The notes under the pieces: generated by a model
What the model was told of the DNA's origin: nothing
Seen by the model: the letters and a program-made list of their open reading frames with translations, nothing else
Databases searched by the model: none
Part shown: positions 47,034-57,380 of the stretch, in pieces
Layout of the letters: each line of letters begins with the position of its first letter
How positions within the stretch are numbered: the stretch's first letter is position 1
Source of the DNA: Gammaproteobacteria bacterium
Lineage (GTDB): Bacteria; Pseudomonadota; Gammaproteobacteria; SZUA-229
Assembly: GCA_016744065.1 (NCBI GenBank)
Contig: JADGFA010000004.1
Coordinates: 1 to 64,000, forward strand
Reading direction: 5' to 3'
Length of the DNA: 64,000 nt
Made by a program: the position numbers and the translations under genes

Positions 47034-47049
47034 GGTTGAACTCTCCACT

Positions 47050-48795
47050 CTAATTAGCTTTCAGGAAATAATAAAATTCGGGTAATCTTGTCATATAATC
47101 AAATGCGACCTGAGCCATTTCATCATGACGACCCTCTCTAATTTCAAGCGTTTCATCATCGCCTTCAATTAAATAATCACCTGAATTATTGCCATTATTT
47201 GTCAGGTCAAAATAATATGCTTTAAGATCTTCTTTTTCTATAGTAGACGCACGCCTTTGCAATCCTGTTAAGAAAACAAAATCAATAAAATCATCAAGAC
47301 TTAAATCAGTAACACGTTCAGCTCTATCAGCCAGCTTTGACATACGATCAATCTCATATTGACGTATAATAATAGCCTGGTCAGTAGCATCATCATCCAG
47401 TGGACCAGTCAGATCCTCGTCGCTTTCATTTAGTCCCATTCCCGTAGACCAACGACACCTGGCATTATTATTACTATCTTCATCAGAACAACTACTGCCC
47501 CCTGAACTACCTAAAATTAATTGTTCGCGTACCGCTTTATGGTAATTCGCAAAACTTAATGAATCTAATGGCACACCGGTAAATCGACCTAATTTTAATG
47601 ACATTACAGGCCAGCCCATTTGCTTCAAACTTAAATCATCATTATCACTGGTCATATCTTCCAGTACATCACGATAAGGCCTCCAGTCCATTTGGTGGGC
47701 AAGTGAATAAAATGTTTCTTCAACTGATTTTGGACGCTCATTATTCAATAAGTATTCTTTACTAAATAAAATACTTACAAAAATATCCTGGAAGGTAGTA
47801 GGAGAATCAGACAAGATAGCTTGAACAATCTCTGCTCGCTCTTCCCCTGTTTTCCTAAAGAAAAAATACTCAACAATTGAAGTTGTAATCCTTGGCATAA
47901 CCAGAGGATGATTAGCGACCACATCATAAAAATCACCACAGGTCGTTACAAATGTATCTAATACATATTGAGGTTCCGTATTTGCAAAGCCATTTGAGAT
48001 TAATTCATAATCTGCATCCTGATCTGTAAGATAAAGATTTTTACAGGCAATAGCTGCTCTTGGCACGTCATCATCACGATCAAATAATCCGAGATAAATT
48101 TCTATCATTTCTCGGGTATTATCCTCTGGAGAACGGAAGCGCCTCCAGTTTTCCTGGCTACGCTGATGTCGAGAAATTATCTGACTTACTGTTTTATTCG
48201 CACGTAAATCTTCCCTTAACTTGTCAAATACTTTCTGTACATCACGAATGGAAGCACTATCTATCTCTTCTGCTGGAGAAAACAGTATGGTATTAGCCAG
48301 TACATAAGCTATCCAGTTATCCAGTGTATCCTTACTAAGAGGGTATTGGTATATTCGACTAAGTGGTAAATGCTTAGGCCAGTCACCTTCAGCATCATTA
48401 AAATTTATACTAAATAAAGAGTTATTATTATCATCATCAGGGTCTGTAATAATCAAGTCATTTTCATTAACAACCTGCTGGATCAGATCCCCTGCTAAGG
48501 CGCTTTTTGTATCTGATAATAAATTAGTCCCTGATTTAAGAGCTAGGCTGCCGCCCATACCGTTTGATATATCAAAAAACTCATCAACAGGTATACCTTT
48601 AAACATTGTGCCGTATAACTTATTCGCTACCTGATATTTTTGCTCATTACTCAATGCATCATATTCAGATTTAGTTAACTCACCTGTATAGTTTTTTACG
48701 GCATTACTAGAATTACCTGATGGTGTACTTGGGGAGCACCCCGAAAATGAAAGCGTTGCCAGCAATGTAAACGCCAAAGGCTTAAAATTACGCAT
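47050..48795 (-). CDS. Large lipoprotein of unknown function, partner of DUF1501
   Basis: A 581-residue lipoprotein with lipobox FSGC and lipidated Cys20, followed by a Ser/Asn/Pro-rich linker. The rest is helical and acidic. In the middle is a Cys-rich acidic insert (SSCSDEDSNNNARCRW near 438-453). I do not see the clear markers of DUF1800, though the position upstream of a DUF1501 gene suggests the same job. It is co-transcribed with the DUF1501 gene. Function unknown; it probably acts at the periplasmic face of a membrane. Confidence 0.7.
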   Translation of the reverse strand: MRNFKPLAFTLLATLSFSGCSPSTPSGNSSNAVKNYTGELTKSEYDALSNEQKYQVANKLYGTMFKGIPVDEFFDISNGMGGSLALKSGTNLLSDTKSALAGDLIQQVVNENDLIITDPDDDNNNSLFSINFNDAEGDWPKHLPLSRIYQYPLSKDTLDNWIAYVLANTILFSPAEEIDSASIRDVQKVFDKLREDLRANKTVSQIISRHQRSQENWRRFRSPEDNTREMIEIYLGLFDRDDDVPRAAIACKNLYLTDQDADYELISNGFANTEPQYVLDTFVTTCGDFYDVVANHPLVMPRITTSIVEYFFFRKTGEERAEIVQAILSDSPTTFQDIFVSILFSKEYLLNNERPKSVEETFYSLAHQMDWRPYRDVLEDMTSDNDDLSLKQMGWPVMSLKLGRFTGVPLDSLSFANYHKAVREQLILGSSGGSSCSDEDSNNNARCRWSTGMGLNESDEDLTGPLDDDATDQAIIIRQYEIDRMSKLADRAERVTDLSLDDFIDFVFLTGLQRRASTIEKEDLKAYYFDLTNNGNNSGDYLIEGDDETLEIREGRHDEMAQVAFDYMTRLPEFYYFLKAN

Positions 48796-49472
48796 GAGCC
48801 TGAACCTCTTGTTGTTTTGGCCAGCCCTCTGAAGCCCTTCAATATTCTGATACTAAAACAATCCAGGGGGCATATTATTTATTTCTGAGTACAGTATATG
48901 CATATAGTGAACTTGAAAATGTGAATAAATTAACAGTTAGGAGATAAACTGTTTTTAACTATGCACTTTTCGCCATTATTAAGCTTAAGCGGGTAAGATA
49001 ATGCGATATACATCACATTGTTTACTTTTACACAGAAACAAATAACTAATAAAATCATCAAGTTAGTAAATATACGTAACAAATGTTACATTTATATTAA
49101 AATTATTCAAATTAACTTAAAAAGAGCAATACTAAAAAGATTACTTTTAAAAAAACAAGGGTTTTATTATAAAATAGATACCTAAAAGTGCTAAATTATC
49201 TTGATATATGACAAAAGGTATATTTATACCGCTAAAGTGTATATTAATTTTATTCTATGGTAATTCTATTTATTGACCTTAATCTTTAGACAATGACAGG
49301 GGCATAACTTAATAACAAAAATAACGCTCCATCAAACCACTAAATATAATCTAAACACTCAAAATCATAGCTTCATGGTATTTTGCTTTAAATTAAGTCG
49401 TCTATATATTCCTCATTCTAATCAATGATGACTCACGCTCATTGAATTTCAAAATAGAGATAGAGCCAGATT
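48796..49472. other. Long AT-rich intergenic region
   Basis: 677 bases upstream of the lipoprotein gene and downstream of hslR. No open frame with a good start was seen. It holds a CRP-like palindrome (49002-49017), an AT-rich 7-bp hairpin (48932-48953) and a 14-base palindrome GGTATATTTATACC (49217-49230). It is long enough to carry complex control of the lipoprotein-DUF1501 operon, or an unrecognised small RNA. Confidence 0.5.
49002..49017. promoter_or_regulatory. CRP/Vfr-like site
   Basis: TGCGATATACATCACA matches TGTGA-N6-TCACA with one mismatch. It lies about 210 bases upstream of the lipoprotein gene. No CRP gene is visible in the window, so use is uncertain. Confidence 0.35.
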
Positions 49473-49865
49473 TTAGCTTTCTGTACGTTTTAAACGGGTT
49501 ATTTGCCTACGTTGCTTCTTATCTGGACGTTTTTCTGTATGAGGCATATTGGCATTTAATATTTTCAATGACAGGGCCAACTCTTTTCGCTTATTAATAC
49601 TCTCTTCATCTTCTGTGTAAAGCGTCTGGGCCTCCGTTGCGGGTCGCCTGTGCTTATTTAAAGCATCAACCCTGATCCTAAACTCAAATTGTCCTCGGGT
49701 AATTTTCAGCTGATCGCCTACTTTTACATTACGTGAAGCTTTAGCCCGTTCTCCATTTAAATGCACCTTACCTCCATTTACCGCTTCTGCTGCTAATGGG
49801 CGTGTTTTAAAAAAACGTGCAGCCCATAGCCATTTATCCAGTCTTTGCTGACTATCAGGTTGCAT
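49473..49865 (-). CDS. hslR: Hsp15-like S4-domain RNA-binding protein
   Basis: A 130-residue protein with an S4 RNA-binding domain over residues 8-75 (RLDKWLWAARFFKTR, then GGKVHLNGERAK and VGDQLKITRG). The C-terminus is basic. Hsp15 binds free 50S subunits that carry a nascent chain and helps recycle them. Length and motifs fit the family. Confidence 0.92.
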   Translation of the reverse strand: MQPDSQQRLDKWLWAARFFKTRPLAAEAVNGGKVHLNGERAKASRNVKVGDQLKITRGQFEFRIRVDALNKHRRPATEAQTLYTEDEESINKRKELALSLKILNANMPHTEKRPDKKQRRQITRLKRTES

Positions 49866-49946
49866 TATTTTTGCCTGATTGAATTTTTATTATGGATGTT
49901 AATTTAAGCCTGCTTATAACTCCAAACCCTTCAGATTCACTTCGTT

Positions 49947-50957
49947 TCACTTAGAATTCAAGCCCCTTAATATAAAGACCGCAGGCATTAGAAAAATTAA
50001 CCATGGCATTGAACCCAAAAAATGACTTTTTTTATCATCCACTTGTGTACTATCAAAAACACCATCATTGACATTAATATTTTTTAAAGGCCCCATATCA
50101 TCAGCTAAATGTGCGGCCTCTCCCTGATTCATAGCCCGTTTTTCTGTTTTGCTCTGAATATCTATAGCACCACGGTTAACTTTCACAAACAGGCCTTTAC
50201 TGTTGACATCCAGGCTTCCATCACAGCCATACTGCTGCAATACACGAATGGCATACTCTGTACCACGAACCCCTACCGTAGCTAAGGGTGTATGCATTTC
50301 ATATATGTCTTCTGCCATTTTGCCAATACTACCGGTGATTTTTTTAACACTTCCCTTAATGAGGTATATCACACTCCGGTTCCCGCCACGTAAAAGCTGA
50401 TAGTCTTCAATTAGCATTTCACTATTACAACGCAAGTCTATTTTTGCTTCATCAATCATATTTAATCGAATAAAGCCGTTTACACCTGTATATACTCTAT
50501 CACCAACAAATATTTCACTGCCCACATCCAGATTACGTTTTTTATCTTTATTAGAAATCACAAAGGTTTTACCCTTCTTTTTTATAACCTGGCCTACAGC
50601 CTGAATTTTTTTAAATGCGATGACATCACCAGATAAAGCATCTCTACCACCTGATGATATCGCAGGTAACTCAAGACGCTCACCCACCTGGATTTTTGTT
50701 GCATCTGCACCTATAAATGCATGAGGATTAATTCTCACTACTTTTTTAATAATACGTGGCCACTGACTCTGCTGGTCTGGATACAGTACTTTAACAATAC
50801 TGAATATACTTTGGCCTGGCTGCACATATAAATAACGTTTTTGTGCATTGAATCGGTCAGAAGCGAAGACACTACTAAAAGATAAAAATAAATATAATAA
50901 CAACACAGCTGACAAACCATGCTTAATACAAATGAACTGGCTAGAAAATAGACGCAT
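49947..50957 (-). CDS. LysM-FecR domain protein with C-terminal membrane helix
   Basis: A 336-residue protein. A signal sequence (about 15-33) is followed by a LysM-like region (YVQPGQSIFSIVKVLYP near 44-60) of the FimV type. A FecR domain comes next (about 165-265, with the THATVGVRGTE-like MHTPLATVGVRGTEYAIRV segment), and a final hydrophobic helix near 316-334. FecR domains usually sense or relay envelope signals, but no sigma factor or TonB receptor gene lies beside it. It stands alone between hslR and htpG. Function unknown. Confidence 0.75.
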   Translation of the reverse strand: MRLFSSQFICIKHGLSAVLLLYLFLSFSSVFASDRFNAQKRYLYVQPGQSIFSIVKVLYPDQQSQWPRIIKKVVRINPHAFIGADATKIQVGERLELPAISSGGRDALSGDVIAFKKIQAVGQVIKKKGKTFVISNKDKKRNLDVGSEIFVGDRVYTGVNGFIRLNMIDEAKIDLRCNSEMLIEDYQLLRGGNRSVIYLIKGSVKKITGSIGKMAEDIYEMHTPLATVGVRGTEYAIRVLQQYGCDGSLDVNSKGLFVKVNRGAIDIQSKTEKRAMNQGEAAHLADDMGPLKNINVNDGVFDSTQVDDKKSHFLGSMPWLIFLMPAVFILRGLNSK

Positions 50958-51081
50958 ATTTATAGGTTATTAGTTAGCACAACATCCTGCTGGTGATTTC
51001 TAAGTAACGAAATTATAGTATTTACAGGACTAATTAACACCTCTATTTCAAGTGATATGCTAAATTTGATAACTGGCAAAC

Positions 51082-51111
51082 AAAAAACGCCCACCCTTTC
51101 GAGTGAGCGCT
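51082..51111 (-). terminator. Terminator of htpG
   Basis: On the minus strand CGCTCACTC and GGGTGGGCG pair (two G-T) around a GAAA tetraloop, followed by six T residues. It lies about 30 bases past the htpG stop. Confidence 0.85.
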
Positions 51112-51137
51112 TTGTTTTCTACCTTATGAATGCTCTT

Positions 51138-53048
51138 TTATTTATTCAACATATCATTCACACGTTTCACATAGGCTGCGGGGTCTTCCAACTGACCACC
51201 TTCAGCCAACATCGCCTGATCAAACAGAATATGCGACCAGTTTTCAAACTTTTCCTGATCAGCCATATTTTTTAACTGCTTAACCAGCTCATGCTCCGGA
51301 TTAATTTCCAGAATAGGCTGACTCGGAGGCACCTCCTGCCCCGCGGCACGCATAATTTGCTGCATTTGCATACCCATATCATTAGAGTCCAGTACCAAAC
51401 AGGATGGGGATCCTGTCAACCTGTGAGTAATACGAACCTCTTTGGTTTTATCAGCCAGCTTTTCTTTCATTAGCTCAACCACACCTTTCATATCACCTTC
51501 GGCTTTTTCCTGAGATTTCTTTTCTTCCTCATCTTCAAAATTACCCAGATCCAGATCACCTTTAGCTATATTCTGCATAGGCTTACCATCAAAATCCGTT
51601 AGATGTTGCACTAACCATTCATCGATACGATCTGATAGTAGTAATACTTCCAGACCTTTACCTTTAAATACCTCTAGATGCGGGCTGTTTTTAGCTGAAA
51701 CATGACTATCAGATGTGATGTAATAAATCTGCTCCTGACCCTCTTTCATACGGCTAATGTAGTCTTCTAAAGAAACAGTCTGTTCTACACTACCTGTTTC
51801 AGTTGTTGCGAAACGAAATAATTTAGCAATACGTTCTTTATTTGAAAAATCCTCTATAGGACCTTCCTTCATGACATTACCAAACGCTTTCCAGAAAGTA
51901 GAATATTGTTCAGCTTTATTTTTTGCCATTTTCTCTAACAAACCTAACACCTTTTTAACCGATGCTGATTTAATTTTATCAATCACTTTATTATGCTGCA
52001 GGATTTCACGAGATACATTTAATGGTAAATCGTCTGAATCAATCACGCCACGGATAAAACGTAAATATTGTGGCATCAGGTGATCTGTATCATCCATAAT
52101 AAAAACACGTTTTACATATAACTTAACACCCTGTTTACGATCACGCTCATACATATCAAATGGCGCTTTGTTGGGAATATATAACAATGATGTATAAGCC
52201 TGACTTCCTTCAACTTTATTATGGCTCCATGTCATTGGGTCTTCGAAATCATGGGCGATATGCTTATAAAATTCGTTATATTCTTCGGCTTTCACTTCAC
52301 TTTTAGGGCGCGCCCATAATGCAGAGGCTTTATTAACCACTTCATTTTCTGGAATAACAATTTCGTCTTTTGCTTCATCGTCTTCTGAAACAGGCTCAGC
52401 CTCTTTTGGCATGGTAATAGGCAGTGATATATGATCAGAATAAGTATGAATAATTGTTTTTAAACGCCAACTATCAAGAAACTCTTCTTCCGCTTCACGA
52501 ATGTGCAAAATAACATCAGTACCACGTGACTCTTTTTCAATGGTTTCCAGTGTGTAATTACCTTCACCTTCAGATTCCCATAAAACAGCCTGATCAGCGG
52601 CCTGACCTGCACGACGTGATCTAACCGTTACCTTATCTGCAACAATAAAGGTGGAGTAAAAACCCACACCAAACTGACCGATCATATGAGAATCTTTCAT
52701 CTGATCACCGGTTAATGAATCCAGGTATTTTTTAGTACCTGAGTTCGCTATTGTACCGATATTATTAACAATCTCTTCACGTGACATACCAATGCCATTA
52801 TCAGAAATCGTTAATGTTTTAGCATCCTTATCAAACTCAATATGAATTTTAAGCTCTGAGTCGCCAGCATATATTTCATCATTACCTAACGCTTCAAAAC
52901 GCAACTTGTCACAGGCATCCGATGCATTTGATACCAGTTCACGCAGAAAAATTTCTTTATTTGAATACAGAGAATGAATCATCAGCTTAAGTAACTGCTT
53001 CACTTCTGCCTGGAATTCGAGGGTTTCTTTATAGGCTTCAACGCTCAT
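51138..53048 (-). CDS. htpG: Molecular chaperone HtpG (Hsp90)
   Basis: A 636-residue bacterial Hsp90. The ATPase site motifs [20 protein letters not shown] and GQFGVGFYS are visible, and the middle and C-terminal dimer domains are complete. The start at 53048 gives the usual short N-terminus ([13 protein letters not shown]) and has GGAG ten bases upstream; an earlier ATG at 53069 is in frame but unlikely. It is followed by its own terminator. Confidence 0.95.
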   Translation of the reverse strand: MSVEAYKETLEFQAEVKQLLKLMIHSLYSNKEIFLRELVSNASDACDKLRFEALGNDEIYAGDSELKIHIEFDKDAKTLTISDNGIGMSREEIVNNIGTIANSGTKKYLDSLTGDQMKDSHMIGQFGVGFYSTFIVADKVTVRSRRAGQAADQAVLWESEGEGNYTLETIEKESRGTDVILHIREAEEEFLDSWRLKTIIHTYSDHISLPITMPKEAEPVSEDDEAKDEIVIPENEVVNKASALWARPKSEVKAEEYNEFYKHIAHDFEDPMTWSHNKVEGSQAYTSLLYIPNKAPFDMYERDRKQGVKLYVKRVFIMDDTDHLMPQYLRFIRGVIDSDDLPLNVSREILQHNKVIDKIKSASVKKVLGLLEKMAKNKAEQYSTFWKAFGNVMKEGPIEDFSNKERIAKLFRFATTETGSVEQTVSLEDYISRMKEGQEQIYYITSDSHVSAKNSPHLEVFKGKGLEVLLLSDRIDEWLVQHLTDFDGKPMQNIAKGDLDLGNFEDEEEKKSQEKAEGDMKGVVELMKEKLADKTKEVRITHRLTGSPSCLVLDSNDMGMQMQQIMRAAGQEVPPSQPILEINPEHELVKQLKNMADQEKFENWSHILFDQAMLAEGGQLEDPAAYVKRVNDMLNK

Positions 53049-53186
53049 TGGGGACTCCGAGAAAATCATTGATAATTAATTGTAAAATCTGCATTCTCAG
53101 ATGGGGGGGACAGGGCCTGATTTCAACCCCTTTATGCCGATTTTAAAGAGCCTTAACTAAGGTCAGCCACATAAATATCCCTGGCA

Positions 53187-55013
53187 TTAAGATTGCTTTT
53201 TAAGCTGAATTGCCTGTAAACGTTGCCCTATCACTGCTTTACGTGCTGCATTCTGGGTGATTTTTAATAAATGCAAATAACGTTGTTTTGCATCTTCAAA
53301 TAATTTGGCTTCAAACATACTCTCAGCAGCCCTGAAAGTAGCCGTGTGATACCAGGGATCATAAACATTATCAGGTGAACGCGCGGACTTAAGAAATAGA
53401 AATGCAGCCTGTTCATACTGCTTCAAACCATGATATGACTCGGCTTTCCAGAACATAAGCTCCCTGTTAAGACGCACATCATCGACCCTTTTTTGTAATT
53501 GAGTAAATAGCTCTAATGAAACCTGATGTTGCTCAACCGCCTGCAAATCAAAAACAACCTGTAAATATTTTTCTACCTGTAGAGATTCAATTTTCTCATT
53601 ACTTAGCATTTCATTTAAAACTTTTGCACCTTGCCCAAATGAACCACTTAAAATAAGCACCCTTGCTCTACGAAGATTCCAGTCAAACTGAGGCTGATCT
53701 TCAGGTGGTTGTTTAAGGTCAGCCATTAGTGCCGCCGCCGCTTTAACATTCGATCGGGAAAGATTAAAATCAATTAACCGATAACGAACCTCAGGTACCA
53801 CATCAGATATTTTTGAAATATATTTTGACTCAGTAAAAAGCCGATTAATTAACTCTAAAGGCTGCTGATTAATATCCATTAACTTAACCAGTTGTTTCAT
53901 TGAAAGTTCACGATGCAACTTTTGTCCCGCTTTTACTGAAAGCACCGCAAATAAAGACTTGGCGGTTAACGGATCAGTCTGGAACAGATTATTTGCAAGC
54001 GCATACCAACTTTCATCATTACCTTTTAACAGTCCTTTTCTATTTGCTACCAAATTTCCTTTATCAATATACAGGCCCCACAATCTATCTGCATTAATTT
54101 CAATACCACCTGTTCGCATCAAAGAGTCCGAAAGAGTCAGGTTTTGTTCCGAGAGCAAAATTTCATGTAATAAAATAGCCTGATCAATATCATCCGCCGC
54201 AATAGCGGCAACTAAAGCGATATACTGAAACAGGTTTTTACGCACATCATCTTCACTAATACTGGCTAAAACAAGTTGTGCACTATCCAGCGCATTTAGT
54301 GGTGAAATCATCTTTGCATTTATTTTTGCCAATAACACCAATGCCTGTGCTTCTGGCTTTTTAATCTGTTTTAATAGCGTAACTGCTTCACTGTATTGCT
54401 GTAATTGAATTAATAATTCTGCCTGCAATTGTAACCAGCCCACCCCATCTTCATTCTGTAATTCACCATAGTCCTGCTGATAACGACGCATGGCTATTTG
54501 TGCATCGTTTATATTTGATTGATTTAAATATATCTGAATAATAATACGGCGCCAGGCTGCGTATGTATTGGTACGCACCAGGTTACTGGCACTCCACAAT
54601 AGCTGACGTGTTTTAGAGAGAGCTAACTGATATTGTTTTAACGCAATTAATGCTCGCAATTGCTCAGTTAAAAACCAGTTTCTATCTGCTGTTGCTACTT
54701 TAAAACTGGACAGATTTTTACTTTGCTGGCTAATACGTGAATCGATCATCTGCCATTGCTGCATATATTTTAACAATGAGATACGCTTCTGCTCCCAGTA
54801 AAGCCAGTCCATCGGATCATCTTCATTGTATTCTGGTTGTTCACGTTTAATATAATTTAGCGCTAGGCCAGGTGCATGCAGATTGACCAGTTCATCAATA
54901 TCTTTAAAGTGCCTGACTCTTTGTATCTGTATTTTATCATCAACTTCATCTTCAGCATGCAGGGGCTGAAAAGATATAAAAAATACTAAAAAAATAGATT
55001 TAAATATATTCAT
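53187..55013 (-). CDS. Exported TPR-like repeat protein of unknown function
   Basis: A 608-residue protein with a signal sequence (about 1-20, ending PLHA). The rest is almost all alpha-helical, with repeated Leu/Ala/Tyr patterns at about 34-residue spacing, like a long TPR array. No enzyme motif is seen. It would act in the periplasm as a scaffold. It lies between rplS and htpG on the same strand, and the rplS terminator separates it from the ribosomal operon. Confidence 0.75.
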   Translation of the reverse strand: MNIFKSIFLVFFISFQPLHAEDEVDDKIQIQRVRHFKDIDELVNLHAPGLALNYIKREQPEYNEDDPMDWLYWEQKRISLLKYMQQWQMIDSRISQQSKNLSSFKVATADRNWFLTEQLRALIALKQYQLALSKTRQLLWSASNLVRTNTYAAWRRIIIQIYLNQSNINDAQIAMRRYQQDYGELQNEDGVGWLQLQAELLIQLQQYSEAVTLLKQIKKPEAQALVLLAKINAKMISPLNALDSAQLVLASISEDDVRKNLFQYIALVAAIAADDIDQAILLHEILLSEQNLTLSDSLMRTGGIEINADRLWGLYIDKGNLVANRKGLLKGNDESWYALANNLFQTDPLTAKSLFAVLSVKAGQKLHRELSMKQLVKLMDINQQPLELINRLFTESKYISKISDVVPEVRYRLIDFNLSRSNVKAAAALMADLKQPPEDQPQFDWNLRRARVLILSGSFGQGAKVLNEMLSNEKIESLQVEKYLQVVFDLQAVEQHQVSLELFTQLQKRVDDVRLNRELMFWKAESYHGLKQYEQAAFLFLKSARSPDNVYDPWYHTATFRAAESMFEAKLFEDAKQRYLHLLKITQNAARKAVIGQRLQAIQLKKQS

Positions 55014-55092
55014 ATTTAATTATGTTACATATATTTTGCAAGCATTAAAGTGTAATGCAAAGCGTTATACACCTAAAGGAACATCTACAAAT

Positions 55093-55119
55093 AAAAAAGG
55101 GTGCCGAAGCACCCTTTTT
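55093..55119 (-). terminator. Terminator of the rpsP-rimM-trmD-rplS operon
   Basis: On the minus strand AAGGGTGC and GCACCCTT pair around a TTCG tetraloop, followed by T residues. The hairpin lies just after rplS and closes the operon. Confidence 0.92.
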
Positions 55120-55144
55120 ACAACTACGAATAGTAATAAATAAC

Positions 55145-55489
55145 TTATAACTTTTCTTTAATACGTGCAGCCTTACCAGTAAGACCACGAAGATAGTAAA
55201 GTTTAGCACGACGTACCTTACCGTGACGTTTAACTTCAATTTTACCAATCATTGGGCTATGTGTTTGAAAAACACGCTCAACACCTTCTCCGTTCGAAAT
55301 TTTACGAACTGTAAATGCTGAATGTAAACCACGATTACGCTTTGCAATTACAACACCTTCAAATGCCTGTAAACGCTCACGATCACCTTCTTTAACTTTA
55401 ACCTGTACTATCACAGTATCACCAGAAGAAAATACTGGGATGTCTGTTTTCATCTGTTCTGCGTTTAGCTCTGCGATGATGTTGCTCAT
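55145..55489 (-). CDS. rplS: 50S ribosomal protein L19
   Basis: A 114-residue ribosomal protein with the [20 protein letters not shown]-type N-terminal region and the RRAKLYYLR motif near the C-terminus. It is the last gene of the rpsP-rimM-trmD-rplS operon and is followed by a strong terminator. Length is normal. Confidence 0.98.
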   Translation of the reverse strand: MSNIIAELNAEQMKTDIPVFSSGDTVIVQVKVKEGDRERLQAFEGVVIAKRNRGLHSAFTVRKISNGEGVERVFQTHSPMIGKIEVKRHGKVRRAKLYYLRGLTGKAARIKEKL

Positions 55490-55518
55490 GGTCTTACTCC
55501 ACCAATAATTAAATTCTT

Positions 55519-56259
55519 TTAAGAATTGCTATATTCCTGTTGAAAGGCTTCTAACAACTGCTTCTGTTCATCTGTCAGGTTTAAGGCGTCTATCAAATCA
55601 GGTCGCCTTAACCAGCTTCGCCCCAGACTCTGCTGTAATCGCCACCGGTCAATATCACGATGATTTCCACTTAGCAGCACCTGCGGCACTGTGCGACCAT
55701 CAATCTCTTCTGGTCGCGTGTAATGCGGGCAATCTAACAAGCCCTGCATAAATGAATCCTGTTGTGCTGAATTTTCATCCCCTAATACACCGGGAATCAT
55801 TCTAGCTATCGCATCTATCAGTACCAGTGCAGGTAACTCCCCGCCACTCAGCACGTAATCGCCGATTGACCATTCTTCGTCAACATGGGCTTCGATAATC
55901 CGCTCATCTATTCCTTCATAGCGACCGGCAATAAGTATCAGGCCAGGTAGCTCAGCGAGTTTTATAACATCCTGCTGGGTGACTCTTCTGCCCTGTGGGC
56001 TCATATAAATCACCCGGCTATTCGCCGCTTGCTTCTTCACATCCTCTATTGCTAACTTAAGTGGCTCCACTTTCATTAACATGCCGGGACCACCTCCATA
56101 AGGGCGGTCATCGACGGTGCGATGTTTATCTATTGTATAGTCTCTCGGATTCCAGCTATTTAACTGAATCTGGCCGTTTTTAACCGCCCTGCCCAAAACA
56201 CCTACATCCGCAACGCTTTCCACCATTTCGGGGAACAATGATACGATGTCAAACCTCAA
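55519..56259 (-). CDS. trmD: tRNA (guanine-N1)-methyltransferase
   Basis: A 246-residue SPOUT methyltransferase that makes m1G37 in tRNA. The knot motifs [13 protein letters not shown] and [16 protein letters not shown] are intact. The start is TTG with GGAG close upstream; it overlaps the rimM stop (TTGA), so translation is coupled to rimM. Confidence 0.97.
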   Translation of the reverse strand: MRFDIVSLFPEMVESVADVGVLGRAVKNGQIQLNSWNPRDYTIDKHRTVDDRPYGGGPGMLMKVEPLKLAIEDVKKQAANSRVIYMSPQGRRVTQQDVIKLAELPGLILIAGRYEGIDERIIEAHVDEEWSIGDYVLSGGELPALVLIDAIARMIPGVLGDENSAQQDSFMQGLLDCPHYTRPEEIDGRTVPQVLLSGNHRDIDRWRLQQSLGRSWLRRPDLIDALNLTDEQKQLLEAFQQEYSNS

Positions 56260-56789
56260 AACTCCGGATCCCAGTCAACCGCTATTAAGCCTGCTGAAAG
56301 ATCTACCTCTGTTACCGCATGTCCCATAGTAAAAGGAATTAATCGTTCCCGTTCACCCTGAACAACCAGCACATCGTTAGCACCCGTTTCCAGTAAATGA
56401 TGAACTATCCCTAATTCAACACCTTCTGTAGTCACTACTTTCAGGCCCGTTAGTTGATGCCAGTAATATTCATCTGGTTTCAGTTTATCTAACTGATCCG
56501 GATAAATAGCAATTTCATCACCCTGATAAAGCATCGCTTCATCCCGGTCGTCTAACCCAGCTATCCTGGCTACAACGGTTTTACCCTGACGTTTTCCGCC
56601 AGTCAGTTCAACTTCGCGCCATTGACCCAGGTGTTTTATTTGCCAGGTGCTGTATTTAACTATTTTTTCTCTTGGATCGGTAAAAGAATGCACCTTTACC
56701 CAGCCCTTCACACCAAAAACGCCGGATATATTACCCAGCGAAATTAGTCGATTTCCATCAGACCCTTCAATTGTAGCCTGCTCAGCCAT
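56256..56789 (-). CDS. rimM: Ribosome maturation factor RimM
   Basis: A 177-residue protein needed for 30S assembly around S19. An N-terminal RimM domain ([16 protein letters not shown] near 17-32) is followed by a PRC-barrel domain with [11 protein letters not shown] and a LIPF motif. Its stop overlaps the trmD start. The order rpsP-rimM-trmD-rplS is the standard one. Confidence 0.97.
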   Translation of the reverse strand: MAEQATIEGSDGNRLISLGNISGVFGVKGWVKVHSFTDPREKIVKYSTWQIKHLGQWREVELTGGKRQGKTVVARIAGLDDRDEAMLYQGDEIAIYPDQLDKLKPDEYYWHQLTGLKVVTTEGVELGIVHHLLETGANDVLVVQGERERLIPFTMGHAVTEVDLSAGLIAVDWDPEF

Positions 56790-56818
56790 TAGCCTGCCTG
56801 CATTACAACCGAAAAGAC

Positions 56819-57073
56819 TTAAGCCGCTACTACTTTACGTGCTTGCTTGATCAGGTTTGCAACGCGATCAGACGTGCCTGCACCCTGGCCAACCCAGTGA
56901 TCAATTCGATCAAGGCTAATTTCAAGGTTCTTTTCAGCACCTTTAGCCATAGGGTTAAAATAACCTACACGTTCGATGTAACGACCGTCACGTGGCATAC
57001 GTGAATCAGTTACAACTACATGATAAAAAGGCTTTTTCTTAGCGCCGCCGCGGGATAAACGAATGGTTACCAT
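56819..57073 (-). CDS. rpsP: 30S ribosomal protein S16
   Basis: An 84-residue ribosomal protein with the conserved N-terminus [20 protein letters not shown] and [16 protein letters not shown]. It heads the operon. Length is normal. Confidence 0.98.
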   Translation of the reverse strand: MVTIRLSRGGAKKKPFYHVVVTDSRMPRDGRYIERVGYFNPMAKGAEKNLEISLDRIDHWVGQGAGTSDRVANLIKQARKVVAA

Positions 57074-57380
57074 TAGTATCTATCTCAATATTAGTTAATC
57101 TGTGTCCACAAAATGACCTTCCGGTCACGGGAAAAGCGGGATTTTAGTGGTTTTTGAAGATGTTAGCAAGCGCTAATTGACTCTTTTTTCAAAAGCTTAA
57201 AGCTACCTGTATATACCTTGTAAGAGTAAATATTCTATTTATATACCGGCAAGCCTGCTCATCAATTATTAATGACTATTCGGGTTGCCTCTACAGAGCT
57301 TCAGATCACGGCGAAAAATATGAGTTTACATGTGTGAATGACCATTTTTTAACGATGATATGGGCCATATAGGGGTATTA
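57074..57380. other. Intergenic, ffh-rpsP
   Basis: 307 bases downstream of ffh and upstream of rpsP on the minus strand. It should hold the rpsP operon promoter, but no pair of -35/-10 boxes is clear. A short palindrome ATATGGCCCATAT lies at 57358-57370 without a T-run. No open frame or RNA gene was recognised. Confidence 0.45.

Noticed and set aside
48932-48953. Terminator-like hairpin AACAGTT/AACTGTT
   Set aside because: The stem is only seven AT-rich pairs with a weak T-run, and no plus-strand gene lies upstream of it.
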